The translations under genes and the position numbers were made by a program. The notes under the pieces are model-generated. The model saw nothing but the letters and a program-made list of their open reading frames with translations. It had not been told where the DNA came from and searched no databases. Below are positions 10,866 to 18,790 of a stretch of DNA of 64,000 nt, in pieces (the first letter of the stretch is position 1; each line of letters begins with the position of its first letter). The stretch comes from Rhodobacter flavimaris. GTDB lineage: Bacteria; Pseudomonadota; Alphaproteobacteria; Rhodobacterales; Rhodobacteraceae. Where the stretch lies: contig NZ_JAJUOS010000003.1 of NCBI RefSeq assembly GCF_021378075.1, forward strand, positions 124,001 to 188,000, in the 5' to 3' direction.

Positions 10866-11867
10866 ATGACCGTCACCATCGGGATCAACGGCTTTGGTCG
10901 TATCGGCCGCTGCACCCTCGCCCATATCGCGGAAGCCGCGCGCAATGACGTGCAGGTGGTCAAGATCAACGCGACCGGCCCGATCGAGACCAACGCCCAC
11001 CTGCTGAAATACGACTCGGTTCACGGCCGTTTCGGTGGCCCGGTGAAAGTCGAAGGCAAGACGCTTGACCTCGGCCATGGCCCGATCGAGGTGATGTCAA
11101 CCTACAATCCGGACGAGCTGGACTGGGATGGCGTTGACGTCGTGCTGGAATGCACCGGCAAGTTCAACGACCGCGCCAAGGCCGCCGTTCACCTGGGCCG
11201 CGGCGCCAAGCGCGTGCTGGTCTCGGCCCCGGCCAAGAACGCCGACAAGACCATCGTCTATGGCGTGAACCACCGCGATCTGAAGACCGACCACCATGTC
11301 GTGTCGAACGGTTCGTGCACCACGAACTGCCTCGCGCCGCTGGCGAAGGTGCTGAACGATGCGATCGGCATCGAGTCGGGCATCATGACCACGATCCACT
11401 CTTACACCGGTGACCAGCCGACGCTGGACCGCCGCCACAAAGATCTGTATCGCGCCCGCGCCGCCGCCATGGCGATGATCCCGACCTCGACCGGCGCCGC
11501 GAAGGCCATCGGCGAAGTGATGCCGGAACTGGCTGGCAAGCTCGACGGCACCGCGATCCGCGTTCCCACTCCGAACGTCTCGGCCGTGGACCTGACCTTC
11601 ATCGCCAACAAGTCGGTGACCAAGGATGAGGTCAACGAGATCGTGCGCGAGGCCGCACAGGGCTACATGGGCATGGTTCTGGCCTATGACCCCGAGCCGA
11701 AAGTTTCGATCGACTTCAACCACACGCCCTACTCGTCCATCTTCGCTCCCGACCAGACCAAGGTCACCGGCGGCAAGCTGGTGCGCGTTCTGGCGTGGTA
11801 CGACAACGAATGGGGCTTCTCGTGCCGCATGGCCGACGTGGCCGGCGCGATGGGCCGCCTGCTGTAA
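10866..11867 (+). CDS. gap: Glyceraldehyde-3-phosphate dehydrogenase, probably NADP-preferring
   Basis: This 333-residue GAPDH has the N-terminal Rossmann signature INGFGRIGR and the catalytic Cys151 in SNGSCTTNC. The residue that normally binds the adenosine ribose of NAD (Asp in INDL) is Ala36 here (INATGP), followed by Thr37, and the S-loop reads LDRRHKD. In characterised GapB-type enzymes such changes go with NADP use and a gluconeogenic role, so I infer a GapB-like function. The start follows AGGAG; a longer frame upstream has no support. A second GAPDH with the NAD-type residue lies 269 bases downstream. Confidence 0.93.
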   Translation: MTVTIGINGFGRIGRCTLAHIAEAARNDVQVVKINATGPIETNAHLLKYDSVHGRFGGPVKVEGKTLDLGHGPIEVMSTYNPDELDWDGVDVVLECTGKFNDRAKAAVHLGRGAKRVLVSAPAKNADKTIVYGVNHRDLKTDHHVVSNGSCTTNCLAPLAKVLNDAIGIESGIMTTIHSYTGDQPTLDRRHKDLYRARAAAMAMIPTSTGAAKAIGEVMPELAGKLDGTAIRVPTPNVSAVDLTFIANKSVTKDEVNEIVREAAQGYMGMVLAYDPEPKVSIDFNHTPYSSIFAPDQTKVTGGKLVRVLAWYDNEWGFSCRMADVAGAMGRLL

Positions 11868-11904
11868 GGCGCTCCGGGAAGGCCTCGACGCGCGAGGGAG
11901 TGGT

Positions 11905-12048
11905 ATGAATACCTCTGTCGCCGTCGGGCTTTCTGCACTTATTATCCTTGCCGCCCTGGTCGATGGCTTTGCCAACGACTGGGGCTTTTTCCTTTTTCTG
12001 GCCCGCAAGACCGTCGAATTGATCGATTGGGTCGAATTCTGGCGCTGA
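11905..12048 (+). CDS. Small single-pass membrane protein (47 aa)
   Basis: A 47-residue protein lies between the two GAPDH genes. It has one strongly hydrophobic segment, roughly residues 5-19 ([15 protein letters not shown]), then a second amphipathic part ending in [25 protein letters not shown] site sits just before the ATG and the gene is 37 bases after gap. I recall small proteins ending in a similar LDWVxFWR tail in Rhodobacterales genomes. No function is known. The neighbourhood suggests cotranscription with the first GAPDH gene. Confidence 0.68.
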   Translation: MNTSVAVGLSALIILAALVDGFANDWGFFLFLARKTVELIDWVEFWR

Positions 12049-12065
12049 ATGGCCCCACCTTTCTG

Positions 12066-12094
12066 TTGACCTTTGGCTCGAAATCGCGATGTTA
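12066..12094 (+). promoter_or_regulatory. Predicted sigma-70 promoter of the second gap gene
   Basis: TTGACC at 12066-12071 and ATGTTA at 12089-12094 are 17 bases apart, a standard spacing for -35 and -10 elements. The expected start point lies about 35 bases before the ATG. The -10 element overlaps a perfect palindrome. Confidence 0.55.
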
Positions 12095-12101
12095 GCGCTA
12101 A
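12092..12101. promoter_or_regulatory. TTAGCGCTAA palindrome over the -10 of the second gap gene
   Basis: TTAGCGCTAA is a perfect ten-base palindrome overlapping the predicted -10 element, a position expected of a repressor site. The GCGC-centred form is typical of LacI-family operators. In Rhodobacter the LacI-type regulator CceR controls central carbon genes; that this is a CceR site is inference. Confidence 0.5.
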
Positions 12102-12136
12102 ACTTGCGCTGCAGCGCAGAGTCACAGGAGGCAAAA

Positions 12137-13138
12137 ATGGCGGTCAAGGTAGCAATCAACGGTTTTGGACGTATCGGGCGCAACATCCTGCGCGCGATCA
12201 TCGAGTCGGGCCGCCGCGATATCGAAGTTATCGCGATCAACGATCTTGGCCCGGTCGAGACCAACGCGCACCTGCTGCGCTTCGACTCTGTGCATGGCCG
12301 CTTCCCCGCCGAGGTGACCACTGGCGAAGACTGGATCGACGTCGGGCGCGGACCGATCCGCTGCACCGCGATGCGCAACCCGGCCGACCTGCCCTGGTCG
12401 GATGTGGATGTCGTGCTCGAATGCACCGGTATCTTCACCTCGAAGGAAAAGTGCCAGCCGCACCTTGAGAACGGCTCGAAGCGGGTACTGATCTCGGCCC
12501 CCGGCGAAGATGCTGACAAGACCATCGTCTTCGGCGTCAACCATGGCACCCTGACCAAGGACGACATCGTCGTGTCGAACGCGAGCTGCACGACCAACTG
12601 CCTGTCGCCCGTTGCCAAGACGCTGAACGACGCGATCGGGATCGTGAAGGGCTTCATGACCACGATCCACAGCTACACGGGCGACCAACCGACGCTCGAC
12701 ACCTTCCACAAGGATCTCTACCGCGCCCGTGCCGCCGCGCTGAGCATGATCCCAACCTCGACCGGTGCCGCCAAGGCGGTCGGGCTGGTGCTGCCGGAAC
12801 TGAAGGGCAAGCTCGACGGTGTCGCGATCCGGGTTCCGACCCCGAACGTCTCGGTCGTCGACCTGGTGTTCGAGGCCAGCCGCCCCACAACCGTCGAAGA
12901 GGTGAACGAGGCGATCCGCGCCGCCGCCGACGGCCCGCTGAAGGGCGTTCTGGGCTACACCAAGTTCAAGAATGTCAGCATGGACTTCAACCACGACAGC
13001 CATTCCTCGGTCTTCCACATGGATCAGACCAAGGTCATGGACGGCACGATGGTCCGTATCCTGAGCTGGTATGACAACGAATGGGGTTTCTCCAACCGCA
13101 TGGCGGATACCGCTGTTGCCATGGGCAAGCTCATCTGA
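12137..13138 (+). CDS. gap: Glyceraldehyde-3-phosphate dehydrogenase, NAD-type
   Basis: This 333-residue GAPDH shows INGFGRIGR at the N-terminus and catalytic Cys151 in SNASCTTNC. Asp36 and Leu37 (INDLGP) are kept, as in NAD-dependent glycolytic enzymes, although the S-loop reads LDTFHKD rather than the LP pair of classic NAD enzymes. The start at 12137 follows CAGGAGGC; an ATG at 12089 lies inside the predicted promoter and is not the start. The palindrome over the -10 suggests separate control from the upstream paralogue. I infer the catabolic role for this copy. Confidence 0.93.
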   Translation: MAVKVAINGFGRIGRNILRAIIESGRRDIEVIAINDLGPVETNAHLLRFDSVHGRFPAEVTTGEDWIDVGRGPIRCTAMRNPADLPWSDVDVVLECTGIFTSKEKCQPHLENGSKRVLISAPGEDADKTIVFGVNHGTLTKDDIVVSNASCTTNCLSPVAKTLNDAIGIVKGFMTTIHSYTGDQPTLDTFHKDLYRARAAALSMIPTSTGAAKAVGLVLPELKGKLDGVAIRVPTPNVSVVDLVFEASRPTTVEEVNEAIRAAADGPLKGVLGYTKFKNVSMDFNHDSHSSVFHMDQTKVMDGTMVRILSWYDNEWGFSNRMADTAVAMGKLI

Positions 13139-13237
13139 CCTCCTCTTGGCGCGGTTGTGATCGTTCAGCAGCCGAATGAGATAGCCGCGCTTTTTCTGCT
13201 TTGGTAACTTGGGGCAACCCTCTGAAAGGATTGCCTC

Positions 13238-13870
13238 TTGCTTACTCCCGCGCAGCTATTGCAGGAATTCATCACGCTTTGGGTCGTGATTGATCCGATT
13301 GGCACGCTGCCGGTGTTTCTGGCGGTGACAACGGGCATGTCGGCAGCGCAGCGTCGCTCGGTCGCGGTGCGCGCTATCGTCGTTTCCTTCGTCGTCCTGA
13401 CCCTGTTCATCGTCCTCGGGCAGATCGTTCTCGAAGCGCTTGGTCTGGCCTTGCCAGCCTTTCAAATCGCAGGCGGGATCGTGCTGTTCCTTTTCGCGCT
13501 CAGCATGATCTTTGGCCACTCGAAACCCGAAGAGGAAATCGCCGAGGCCGAGCGCGTCCGGCAAACATCAGTGTTTCCCGTGGCTATCCCGTCGATCGCT
13601 TCGCCCGGCGCGATGCTTACGGTCGTAATCCTGACTGACAACGACCGGTTCTCGATTGCGCATCAGGCGATCACGACGGGTCTGATGGGCTTGGTGCTGT
13701 TGGCAACACTGGCGATCTTGCTGCTGGCCACACCGCTTTTCCGCATCCTCGGTACGACCGGTGCGGCGGTCATCAGCCGCGTCATGGGGATGATCCTGGC
13801 CGCAGTCGCGGTCGATGCGGTGTTGCGTGCGCTTTCCACGATCGGTGCGCTGCCCGCGCTTGGTCCCTGA
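13238..13870 (+). CDS. MarC-family integral membrane protein
   Basis: This 210-residue protein has about six transmembrane helices and the MarC-family signature near its start: LWVVIDPIGTLPVFLAVT. A second conserved block is FPVAIPSIASPGAMLTVVILTDN. Despite the name, MarC has no proven role in multidrug resistance, and substrates are unknown. The start is a TTG at 13238 with AAAGGA seven bases upstream; no ATG fits the conserved N-terminus. It converges on coaD with only five bases between the stops. Confidence 0.87.
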   Translation: MLTPAQLLQEFITLWVVIDPIGTLPVFLAVTTGMSAAQRRSVAVRAIVVSFVVLTLFIVLGQIVLEALGLALPAFQIAGGIVLFLFALSMIFGHSKPEEEIAEAERVRQTSVFPVAIPSIASPGAMLTVVILTDNDRFSIAHQAITTGLMGLVLLATLAILLLATPLFRILGTTGAAVISRVMGMILAAVAVDAVLRALSTIGALPALGP

Positions 13871-13875
13871 TCCAC

Positions 13876-14373
13876 TCAGACCTTGCCGAGACGCTCCATC
13901 AACCGCTCTTTGACAGCGGGGGTAACAAAGCGCGACACGTCACCATCGAGGCGGGCGATTTCCTTGACCAGTTTCGAGGCAATCGCCTGACGGCGGGCGT
14001 CGGCCATCAGAAAGACGGTCTCGACACTCGAATCGAGGGCGCGGTTCATCCCGACCATCTGGAATTCGTATTCGAAATCGGCCACGGCGCGCAGACCGCG
14101 AATAATCACGTTCGCGCCGACGTCGCGTGCACAATTGATCAGCAGGTTCTCGAACGGGTGGACCTGGATCTCACCGCCGCAGCGCGCGGTAATCTCTGCG
14201 CATTCGGCCTCGATCATCTCGACACGCTCTTCGAGTGTGAACATCGGACCCTTGTCGCGGTTGATCGCCACACCGATCACCAATCGATCCACCAGCGCCA
14301 ACGCGCGCTGAATGATATCGATATGCCCGAGCGTCACCGGGTCGAAGGTGCCGGGATACAGGCCGATGCGCAT
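13876..14373 (-). CDS. coaD: Phosphopantetheine adenylyltransferase
   Basis: CoaD catalyses the fourth step of coenzyme A synthesis, joining 4'-phosphopantetheine and ATP to dephospho-CoA. The 165-residue length is typical. The nucleotidyltransferase motif appears as YPGTFDPVTLGHIDII, and later blocks IIRGLRAVADFEYEFQM and ARRQAIASKLVKEIA match the family, the latter near the ISSTLVK-type signature. The start at 14373 has GAGGAG upstream; an in-frame ATG five codons earlier (14388) is less likely. It follows the CBS-domain gene on the same strand after a strong hairpin. Confidence 0.96.
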   Translation of the reverse strand: MRIGLYPGTFDPVTLGHIDIIQRALALVDRLVIGVAINRDKGPMFTLEERVEMIEAECAEITARCGGEIQVHPFENLLINCARDVGANVIIRGLRAVADFEYEFQMVGMNRALDSSVETVFLMADARRQAIASKLVKEIARLDGDVSRFVTPAVKERLMERLGKV

Positions 14374-14409
14374 GGGCGAACTCCTCACTTGCCGCTCACG
14401 AAATGGTTA

Positions 14410-14434
14410 GGGCACGCAACAATATTGCGTGCCC
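14410..14434 (-). terminator. Strong hairpin between the CBS gene and coaD
   Basis: A perfect ten-base stem GGGCACGCAA / TTGCGTGCCC with a five-base loop separates the two minus-strand genes. The tail on the minus strand (TAACCATTT) is not a clean U run, so it may be an inefficient terminator or an RNA processing or stability element. Confidence 0.5.
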
Positions 14435-14465
14435 ATTTGCAAGCATCTCTTGCCGCAGCGCAGAA

Positions 14466-14900
14466 TTAATTGCCCATAATCATGCCGGTAAGGGCTTCTT
14501 TCTCAAGCTGAAGCTCCGACAGGCGGGCCTTCACGACGTCGCCGATCGACACGAGGCCGATCATCACGTCGCCATCCATCACCGGCATGTGCCGGAAACG
14601 GCCTTCGCTCATGCGCTCCATCACCTGGTCGGTGGTGTCGGTGCGCGCACAGCCGACGGCGTTCTTGGTCATGATCTCATCAACGGGGAGGTTTAGCACC
14701 GAGGGGCCACGGCGCCCAAGCTCGCGCACCACGTCGCGCTCCGAGACAATGCCGTCCACATGCTTGCCGTCCCGCGAAACGATCAGGGCACCGATGCGGC
14801 GCTGCGACAACGCCTCGGCCACCGCTGCAACAGTCGACCCGGGCGCAATCGTCGCCACGCTATCATCGCCCTTCGTTTTCAGAATTTGCAGAACCTGCAT
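14466..14900 (-). CDS. CBS-domain pair protein
   Basis: This 144-residue protein consists of two CBS domains, a module that usually senses adenine nucleotides. The first repeat contains RRIGALIVSRDGKHVDGIVSERD and the second GRFRHMPVMDGDVMIGLVSIGD, each ending in the SxxD/GD pattern that contacts the ribose. Nothing else is attached, so it must act on a partner or as a free sensor. The start has GGGAGG six bases upstream. It lies between coaD and a LysR gene on the same strand. Partner and ligand are not known. Confidence 0.9.
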   Translation of the reverse strand: MQVLQILKTKGDDSVATIAPGSTVAAVAEALSQRRIGALIVSRDGKHVDGIVSERDVVRELGRRGPSVLNLPVDEIMTKNAVGCARTDTTDQVMERMSEGRFRHMPVMDGDVMIGLVSIGDVVKARLSELQLEKEALTGMIMGN

Positions 14901-14980
14901 TGCAACCTCCCAATCGCTTCTCTGACTCGCAGCGTCACCGGGCGATGGGCGCCTGTCAAGACTGCTTTGCGGTTGAGAAC

Positions 14981-15880
14981 TCAAGAGCTTGCCGCAAGGG
15001 CCTCAAGTCGTGCAACCTCGGCCCGCAAGCCTTGTCCGAGGGCATCTGCAAGACGGGTCAGCCGCTCGGAACGTCGATCATCCGCATGGCGAATGAGCCA
15101 GAAGGTCCGGCTGAGCGAGACCTGATCCATCAGCACACGCCGCACACCGGGGCAGAACGGAATCGCGAAGTCATGGACGATGCCGACCCCGGCCCCCGCC
15201 CGCACCATCTGCATCTGCACCGAGACAGAGTTCGACGCGAGGCCGACCGTCTCGCCCCCGGTCTCGGCGAAATAGTCCAGCTCCTTGTCGAAAATCATGT
15301 CGGGGATATAGCCGATCATCCGATGCGCCTTGAGGTCAGCGCGCGTGGTGATCGGCCCAACCTGGCCAAGGTAGTCGTCATGCGCCGCAAGATGCAGCTG
15401 GTAGTCGGTCAGCTTCTGCACCGTCAGCCGCCCGGCGGTTGGGCGCGACACGGCGATGGCCATGTCGGCTTCGCGCTTGGACAGGTTGAAGACGCGCGGC
15501 AGGGCGACGATGTGGATCTCAAGTCCGGGGTTTGCGTCACAGATCGCCGCACAGACCTGCGGCAGCAAGTAGTTCGCGCAACCATCGGGCGCGCCGATGC
15601 GCAACTGCCCGGTCAGCTTCCCGGCCGAGCCACCCAGTTCCTCGGCCGCGCCCGCCATCGCCTGCTCGGCCTGTTCGGCATGGGGCAGAAGGCGCGATCC
15701 GGCCTCGGTCAGTGCATAGCCCTGCGGCGACTTGACGAAAAGCTTGGCGCCGAAGGCTTCTTCAAGCCGCGCGATCCGTCGCCCGACTGTGGCCGCATCG
15801 CATTTGAGCGCCCTGCCCGCCCCGGACAGGCTTTCTGCCCGCGCGACGGCAAGGAAAACACGCAGATCGTCCCAATCCAT
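14981..15880 (-). CDS. LysR-family transcriptional regulator, divergent from mmsA
   Basis: This 299-residue regulator has an N-terminal winged helix-turn-helix (MDWDDLRVFLAVARAESLSGAGRAL, then TVGRRIARLEEAFGAKLF) and a C-terminal LysR substrate-binding domain from about residue 90. It is transcribed away from the valine-degradation genes with 106 bases between them, and a perfect 16-base palindrome lies in that gap. The usual behaviour of LysR proteins suggests it controls mmsA and represses itself. The inducer is unknown but could be a valine-pathway intermediate; that is inference. Confidence 0.92.
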   Translation of the reverse strand: MDWDDLRVFLAVARAESLSGAGRALKCDAATVGRRIARLEEAFGAKLFVKSPQGYALTEAGSRLLPHAEQAEQAMAGAAEELGGSAGKLTGQLRIGAPDGCANYLLPQVCAAICDANPGLEIHIVALPRVFNLSKREADMAIAVSRPTAGRLTVQKLTDYQLHLAAHDDYLGQVGPITTRADLKAHRMIGYIPDMIFDKELDYFAETGGETVGLASNSVSVQMQMVRAGAGVGIVHDFAIPFCPGVRRVLMDQVSLSRTFWLIRHADDRRSERLTRLADALGQGLRAEVARLEALAASS

Positions 15881-15892
15881 TTTCGTCCAACC

Positions 15893-15908
15893 TTTGCATT
15901 AATGCAAA
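15893..15908. promoter_or_regulatory. 16-bp perfect palindrome, likely LysR operator
   Basis: TTTGCATTAATGCAAA is a perfect 16-base palindrome and includes a T-N11-A motif of the kind LysR regulators bind. It starts 13 bases upstream of the LysR start codon and about 80 bases upstream of mmsA, the right place to control both. Confidence 0.62.
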
Positions 15909-15986
15909 ACACTTTTGCCAGACTTCCTCTTTTTCCGGCATTTTCGCAAGGCTAATGTGTTGCCAATCAATCCACGGGAGGATGCG

Positions 15987-17486
15987 ATGAAAGAGATCGG
16001 TCACTGGATCAACGGCAAACATGTTGCAGGCACTTCGGGCCGCTTTGCCGACGTTTACAACCCCGCCACCGGCGAAGTGCAGGCCAAGGTCGCACTAGCT
16101 ACCAAAGCGGAACTGGATGCGGCGGTTGCCGCCGCCGCCGAGGCCCAGAAGGCCTGGGGCGCCACCAACCCGCAAAAGCGCGCCCGCGTCATGATGGAAC
16201 TCGTGCGCCTGATCAACCGTGACATGGACAAGATGGCCGAGGCACTCTCGTCCGAGCATGGCAAGACCTTCCCCGACGCGAAGGGCGACATTCAGCGTGG
16301 CCTTGAGGTGATCGAGTTCTGCATCGGCGCGCCGCAGATGCTCAAGGGCGAGTTCACCGACAGCGCTGGCCCCGGCATCGACATGTATTCGATGCGCCAG
16401 CCGCTTGGCGTCGTCGCCGGCATCACGCCGTTCAACTTCCCCGCCATGATCCCGCTGTGGAAAATGGGCCCGGCGCTCAGCTCGGGCAACGCGATGATCC
16501 TCAAGCCGTCCGAGCGTGACCCCTCGGTCCCGCTGATGCTGGCCGAACTCTGCCAGGAAGCGGGTCTGCCCGATGGCGTCCTGCAAGTCATCAACGGCGA
16601 CAAGGAGTCGGTGGACGCGATCCTCGACAGCGAGATCATCCAGGCGGTGGGCTTCGTCGGCTCGACCCCGATCGCGCAGTATATCTATGAGCGTGCCGCC
16701 GCGACCGGCAAGCGCGCGCAGTGCTTCGGCGGCGCGAAGAACCACATGATCATCATGCCGGATGCCGATATGGACCAGGCCGCCGACGCGCTGGTTGGCG
16801 CAGGCTTCGGCGCTGCGGGCGAGCGCTGCATGGCGATCTCGGTCGCTGTTCCGGTGGGCGATGAAACCGCCGACCGCCTGATCGAAAAGCTGGTGCCGCG
16901 CATCGAGAAACTGAAGGTCGGCCCCTACACCGCCGGCAACGACGTCGATTACGGCCCGGTCGTGACCGCCGCCGCCGCCGAGCGTATCAAGGGCCTCATC
17001 GGCTCGGGCGTCGATCAGGGCGCGACGCTGGTCTGCGACGGCCGCAACTTCAGCCTGCAGGGTTATGAGAACGGCTTCTTCGTCGGCCCGACCCTCTTCG
17101 ACAACGTCACCCGCGACATGGAGATCTACAAGCAGGAGATCTTCGGACCCGTGCTTTCGACCGTCCGTGCCAAGACCTACGAAGAGGCGCTGAGCTACGC
17201 CATGGACCACGAATATGGCAACGGCACCGCGATCTTCACCCGTGACGGCGACACCGCGCGCGACTTTGCCAACCGTATCAACATCGGCATGGTCGGTATC
17301 AACGTTCCGATCCCGGTTCCGCTGGCTTACCACACCTTCGGCGGCTGGAAGAAATCGGGCTTTGGCGACCTGAACCAGCACGGCCCGGACGGGTTCCGCT
17401 TCTACACCCGCACCAAGACGATCACATCGCGCTGGCCGTCGGGCATCAAGGAAGGTTCCGCCTTCAACTTCAAGGCAATGGACTGA
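15987..17486 (+). CDS. mmsA: CoA-acylating methylmalonate-semialdehyde dehydrogenase
   Basis: MmsA oxidises methylmalonate semialdehyde to propionyl-CoA with NAD and CoA, the last step of valine breakdown. The 499 residues show the aldehyde dehydrogenase fold: VAGITPFNFPAMIPLW, the cofactor loop VGFVGSTPIAQYI, the FGGAKNHMII stretch that in CoA-acylating members replaces the usual ELGG-type catalytic Glu, and catalytic Cys281 in GERCMAISV. The start at 15987 is preceded by GGGAGG. Three more valine-pathway genes follow, and a LysR gene lies divergently upstream. Assignment to MmsA is well supported by sequence and context together. Confidence 0.95.
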   Translation: MKEIGHWINGKHVAGTSGRFADVYNPATGEVQAKVALATKAELDAAVAAAAEAQKAWGATNPQKRARVMMELVRLINRDMDKMAEALSSEHGKTFPDAKGDIQRGLEVIEFCIGAPQMLKGEFTDSAGPGIDMYSMRQPLGVVAGITPFNFPAMIPLWKMGPALSSGNAMILKPSERDPSVPLMLAELCQEAGLPDGVLQVINGDKESVDAILDSEIIQAVGFVGSTPIAQYIYERAAATGKRAQCFGGAKNHMIIMPDADMDQAADALVGAGFGAAGERCMAISVAVPVGDETADRLIEKLVPRIEKLKVGPYTAGNDVDYGPVVTAAAAERIKGLIGSGVDQGATLVCDGRNFSLQGYENGFFVGPTLFDNVTRDMEIYKQEIFGPVLSTVRAKTYEEALSYAMDHEYGNGTAIFTRDGDTARDFANRINIGMVGINVPIPVPLAYHTFGGWKKSGFGDLNQHGPDGFRFYTRTKTITSRWPSGIKEGSAFNFKAMD

Positions 17487-17493
17487 TCGGTTC

Positions 17494-17513
17494 GGGGGCG
17501 CTGCGGCGCCCCC
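17494..17513 (+). terminator. Hairpin after mmsA
   Basis: An eight-base perfect GC stem GGGGGCGC / GCGCCCCC with a four-base loop begins eight bases after the mmsA stop. There is no U tract, so it may act as an attenuator or mRNA 3'-end stabiliser rather than a full terminator. Confidence 0.4.
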
Positions 17514-17575
17514 AGCCATCCCTGCGGGCACCACGGCCCGCACGCCATCCGGATTCATTTTGCCTCGGATCCGCC

Positions 17576-17596
17576 CCTTGCAAAATTCCTGCAAGG
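17576..17596. promoter_or_regulatory. Inverted repeat with TTGCA/TGCAA half sites
   Basis: Seven-base arms CCTTGCA and TGCAAGG (17576-17582 and 17590-17596) flank a seven-base spacer. The inner TTGCA/TGCAA half sites match those of the palindrome beside the LysR gene at 15893, which hints at a second binding site for that regulator before the acyl-CoA dehydrogenase gene. Confidence 0.38.
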
Positions 17597-17602
17597 TTTC
17601 AC

Positions 17603-17622
17603 AATTAAACAGACGTTCAATT
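17603..17622. promoter_or_regulatory. TetR-like imperfect operator before the acyl-CoA dehydrogenase gene
   Basis: AATTAAAC and GTTCAATT, separated by AGAC, form a 20-base inverted repeat with seven of eight positions matching. The AAC-N4-GTT core resembles operators of TetR-type regulators of acyl-CoA metabolism. It ends about 20 bases before the start codon, so binding would block transcription or translation start. Confidence 0.38.
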
Positions 17623-17644
17623 CACGCGTTTCGGGGAGGAAACC

Positions 17645-18790
17645 ATGGATTTTGCTCTGAGCGAAGAGCAGCAGGCCATCTTCGATATGGCCCTGGCATT
17701 CGGCCAAGAGAATATCGCTCCCTTTGCCCGCGAATGGGAAGCTGCCGGCACGATCCCGAAAGAGCTTTGGCCCAAGGTGGCCGAGCTGGGCCTGGGCGGT
17801 ATCTACGTCTCCGAGGAATACGGCGGCTCGGGCCTTTCGCGGCTGGATGCGACGCTGGTCTTCGAGGCGCTGGCGATGTCCTGCCCGGCGGTCGGCTCGT
17901 TCCTGTCGATCCACAATATGTGCGGCGGCATGATCGACAAGTTCGGCAGCGAGGAAACCAAGGCCCGCTGGCTTCCGGCGCTGTGCTCGATGGAAAAGAT
18001 CTTCTCCTACTGCCTGACGGAGCCGGGCTCGGGTTCGGACGCGGCGGCGCTGCGCACCCGCGCCGAGCGCACGAACGACGGCTGGAAGCTGAACGGTAAC
18101 AAGGCCTTCATCTCGGGCGGCGGCTATTCGGACGTCTATGTCACGATGGTGCGCAGCGGCGACAATAGCCCCAAGGGCATCTCGACCGTCATCGTCGAGG
18201 ATGGTGCACCGGGCCTCAGCTTTGGCGGGCTGGAAGACAAGATGGGCTGGCGCGCGCAACCGACCGCGCAGGTCCAGTTCGACGATTGCGTGATCCCGGC
18301 CGAGAACCTTTTGGGCGAGGAAGGCAAAGGCTTCGCCTATGCGATGGCGGGCCTTGACGGCGGGCGGCTGAACATCGCGGCCTCGGCCCTTGGCGGCGCA
18401 CAGGCGGCCCTGAACGCCACCCTGACCTACATGGGCGAGCGCAAGGCTTTCGGTAAATCGCTCGACCAGTTTCAAGCGCTGCAATTCCGGCTGGCAGAGA
18501 TGGAAGTCAAGCTGCAATCGGCCCGCACCTTCCTGCGTCAGGCGGCGTGGAAGCTTGATAACAAGGCGCCGGATGCAACCAAGTTCTGCGCCATGGCCAA
18601 GCTGTATGTCACCGACGCGGCCTTCGAGGTTGCCAACCAGTGCCTGCAATTGCACGGTGGCTATGGCTATCTGGCCGATTACGGGATCGAAAAAATCGTG
18701 CGCGACCTGCGGGTTCACCAGATCCTTGAAGGCACGAATGAAATCATGCGGCTGATAGTCGGCCGCGCCCTGCTGGAGGAACGTGGTTGA
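17645..18790 (+). CDS. Acyl-CoA dehydrogenase (probable isobutyryl-CoA dehydrogenase)
   Basis: This 381-residue flavoenzyme belongs to the acyl-CoA dehydrogenase family, which removes two hydrogens from acyl-CoA and passes them to electron-transfer flavoprotein. FAD and substrate blocks are visible as SYCLTEPGSGSDAAAL, GNKAFISGGG and GGYGYLADYGIEKIVRDLR, and the catalytic Glu lies in HQILEGTNEIMR. That Glu position is the one used by short/branched-chain enzymes such as isobutyryl-CoA dehydrogenase. Lying between mmsA and the hydrolase gene, it most likely makes methacrylyl-CoA. GGGGAGG precedes the start. The stop overlaps the next start by one base. Confidence 0.92.
   Translation: MDFALSEEQQAIFDMALAFGQENIAPFAREWEAAGTIPKELWPKVAELGLGGIYVSEEYGGSGLSRLDATLVFEALAMSCPAVGSFLSIHNMCGGMIDKFGSEETKARWLPALCSMEKIFSYCLTEPGSGSDAAALRTRAERTNDGWKLNGNKAFISGGGYSDVYVTMVRSGDNSPKGISTVIVEDGAPGLSFGGLEDKMGWRAQPTAQVQFDDCVIPAENLLGEEGKGFAYAMAGLDGGRLNIAASALGGAQAALNATLTYMGERKAFGKSLDQFQALQFRLAEMEVKLQSARTFLRQAAWKLDNKAPDATKFCAMAKLYVTDAAFEVANQCLQLHGGYGYLADYGIEKIVRDLRVHQILEGTNEIMRLIVGRALLEERG

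Noticed and set aside
10570..10869. A 99-codon frame overlapping the end of the fliG-like gene
   Set aside because: No ribosome binding site of its own, no protein character, and it covers the likely regulatory region of the first gap gene.
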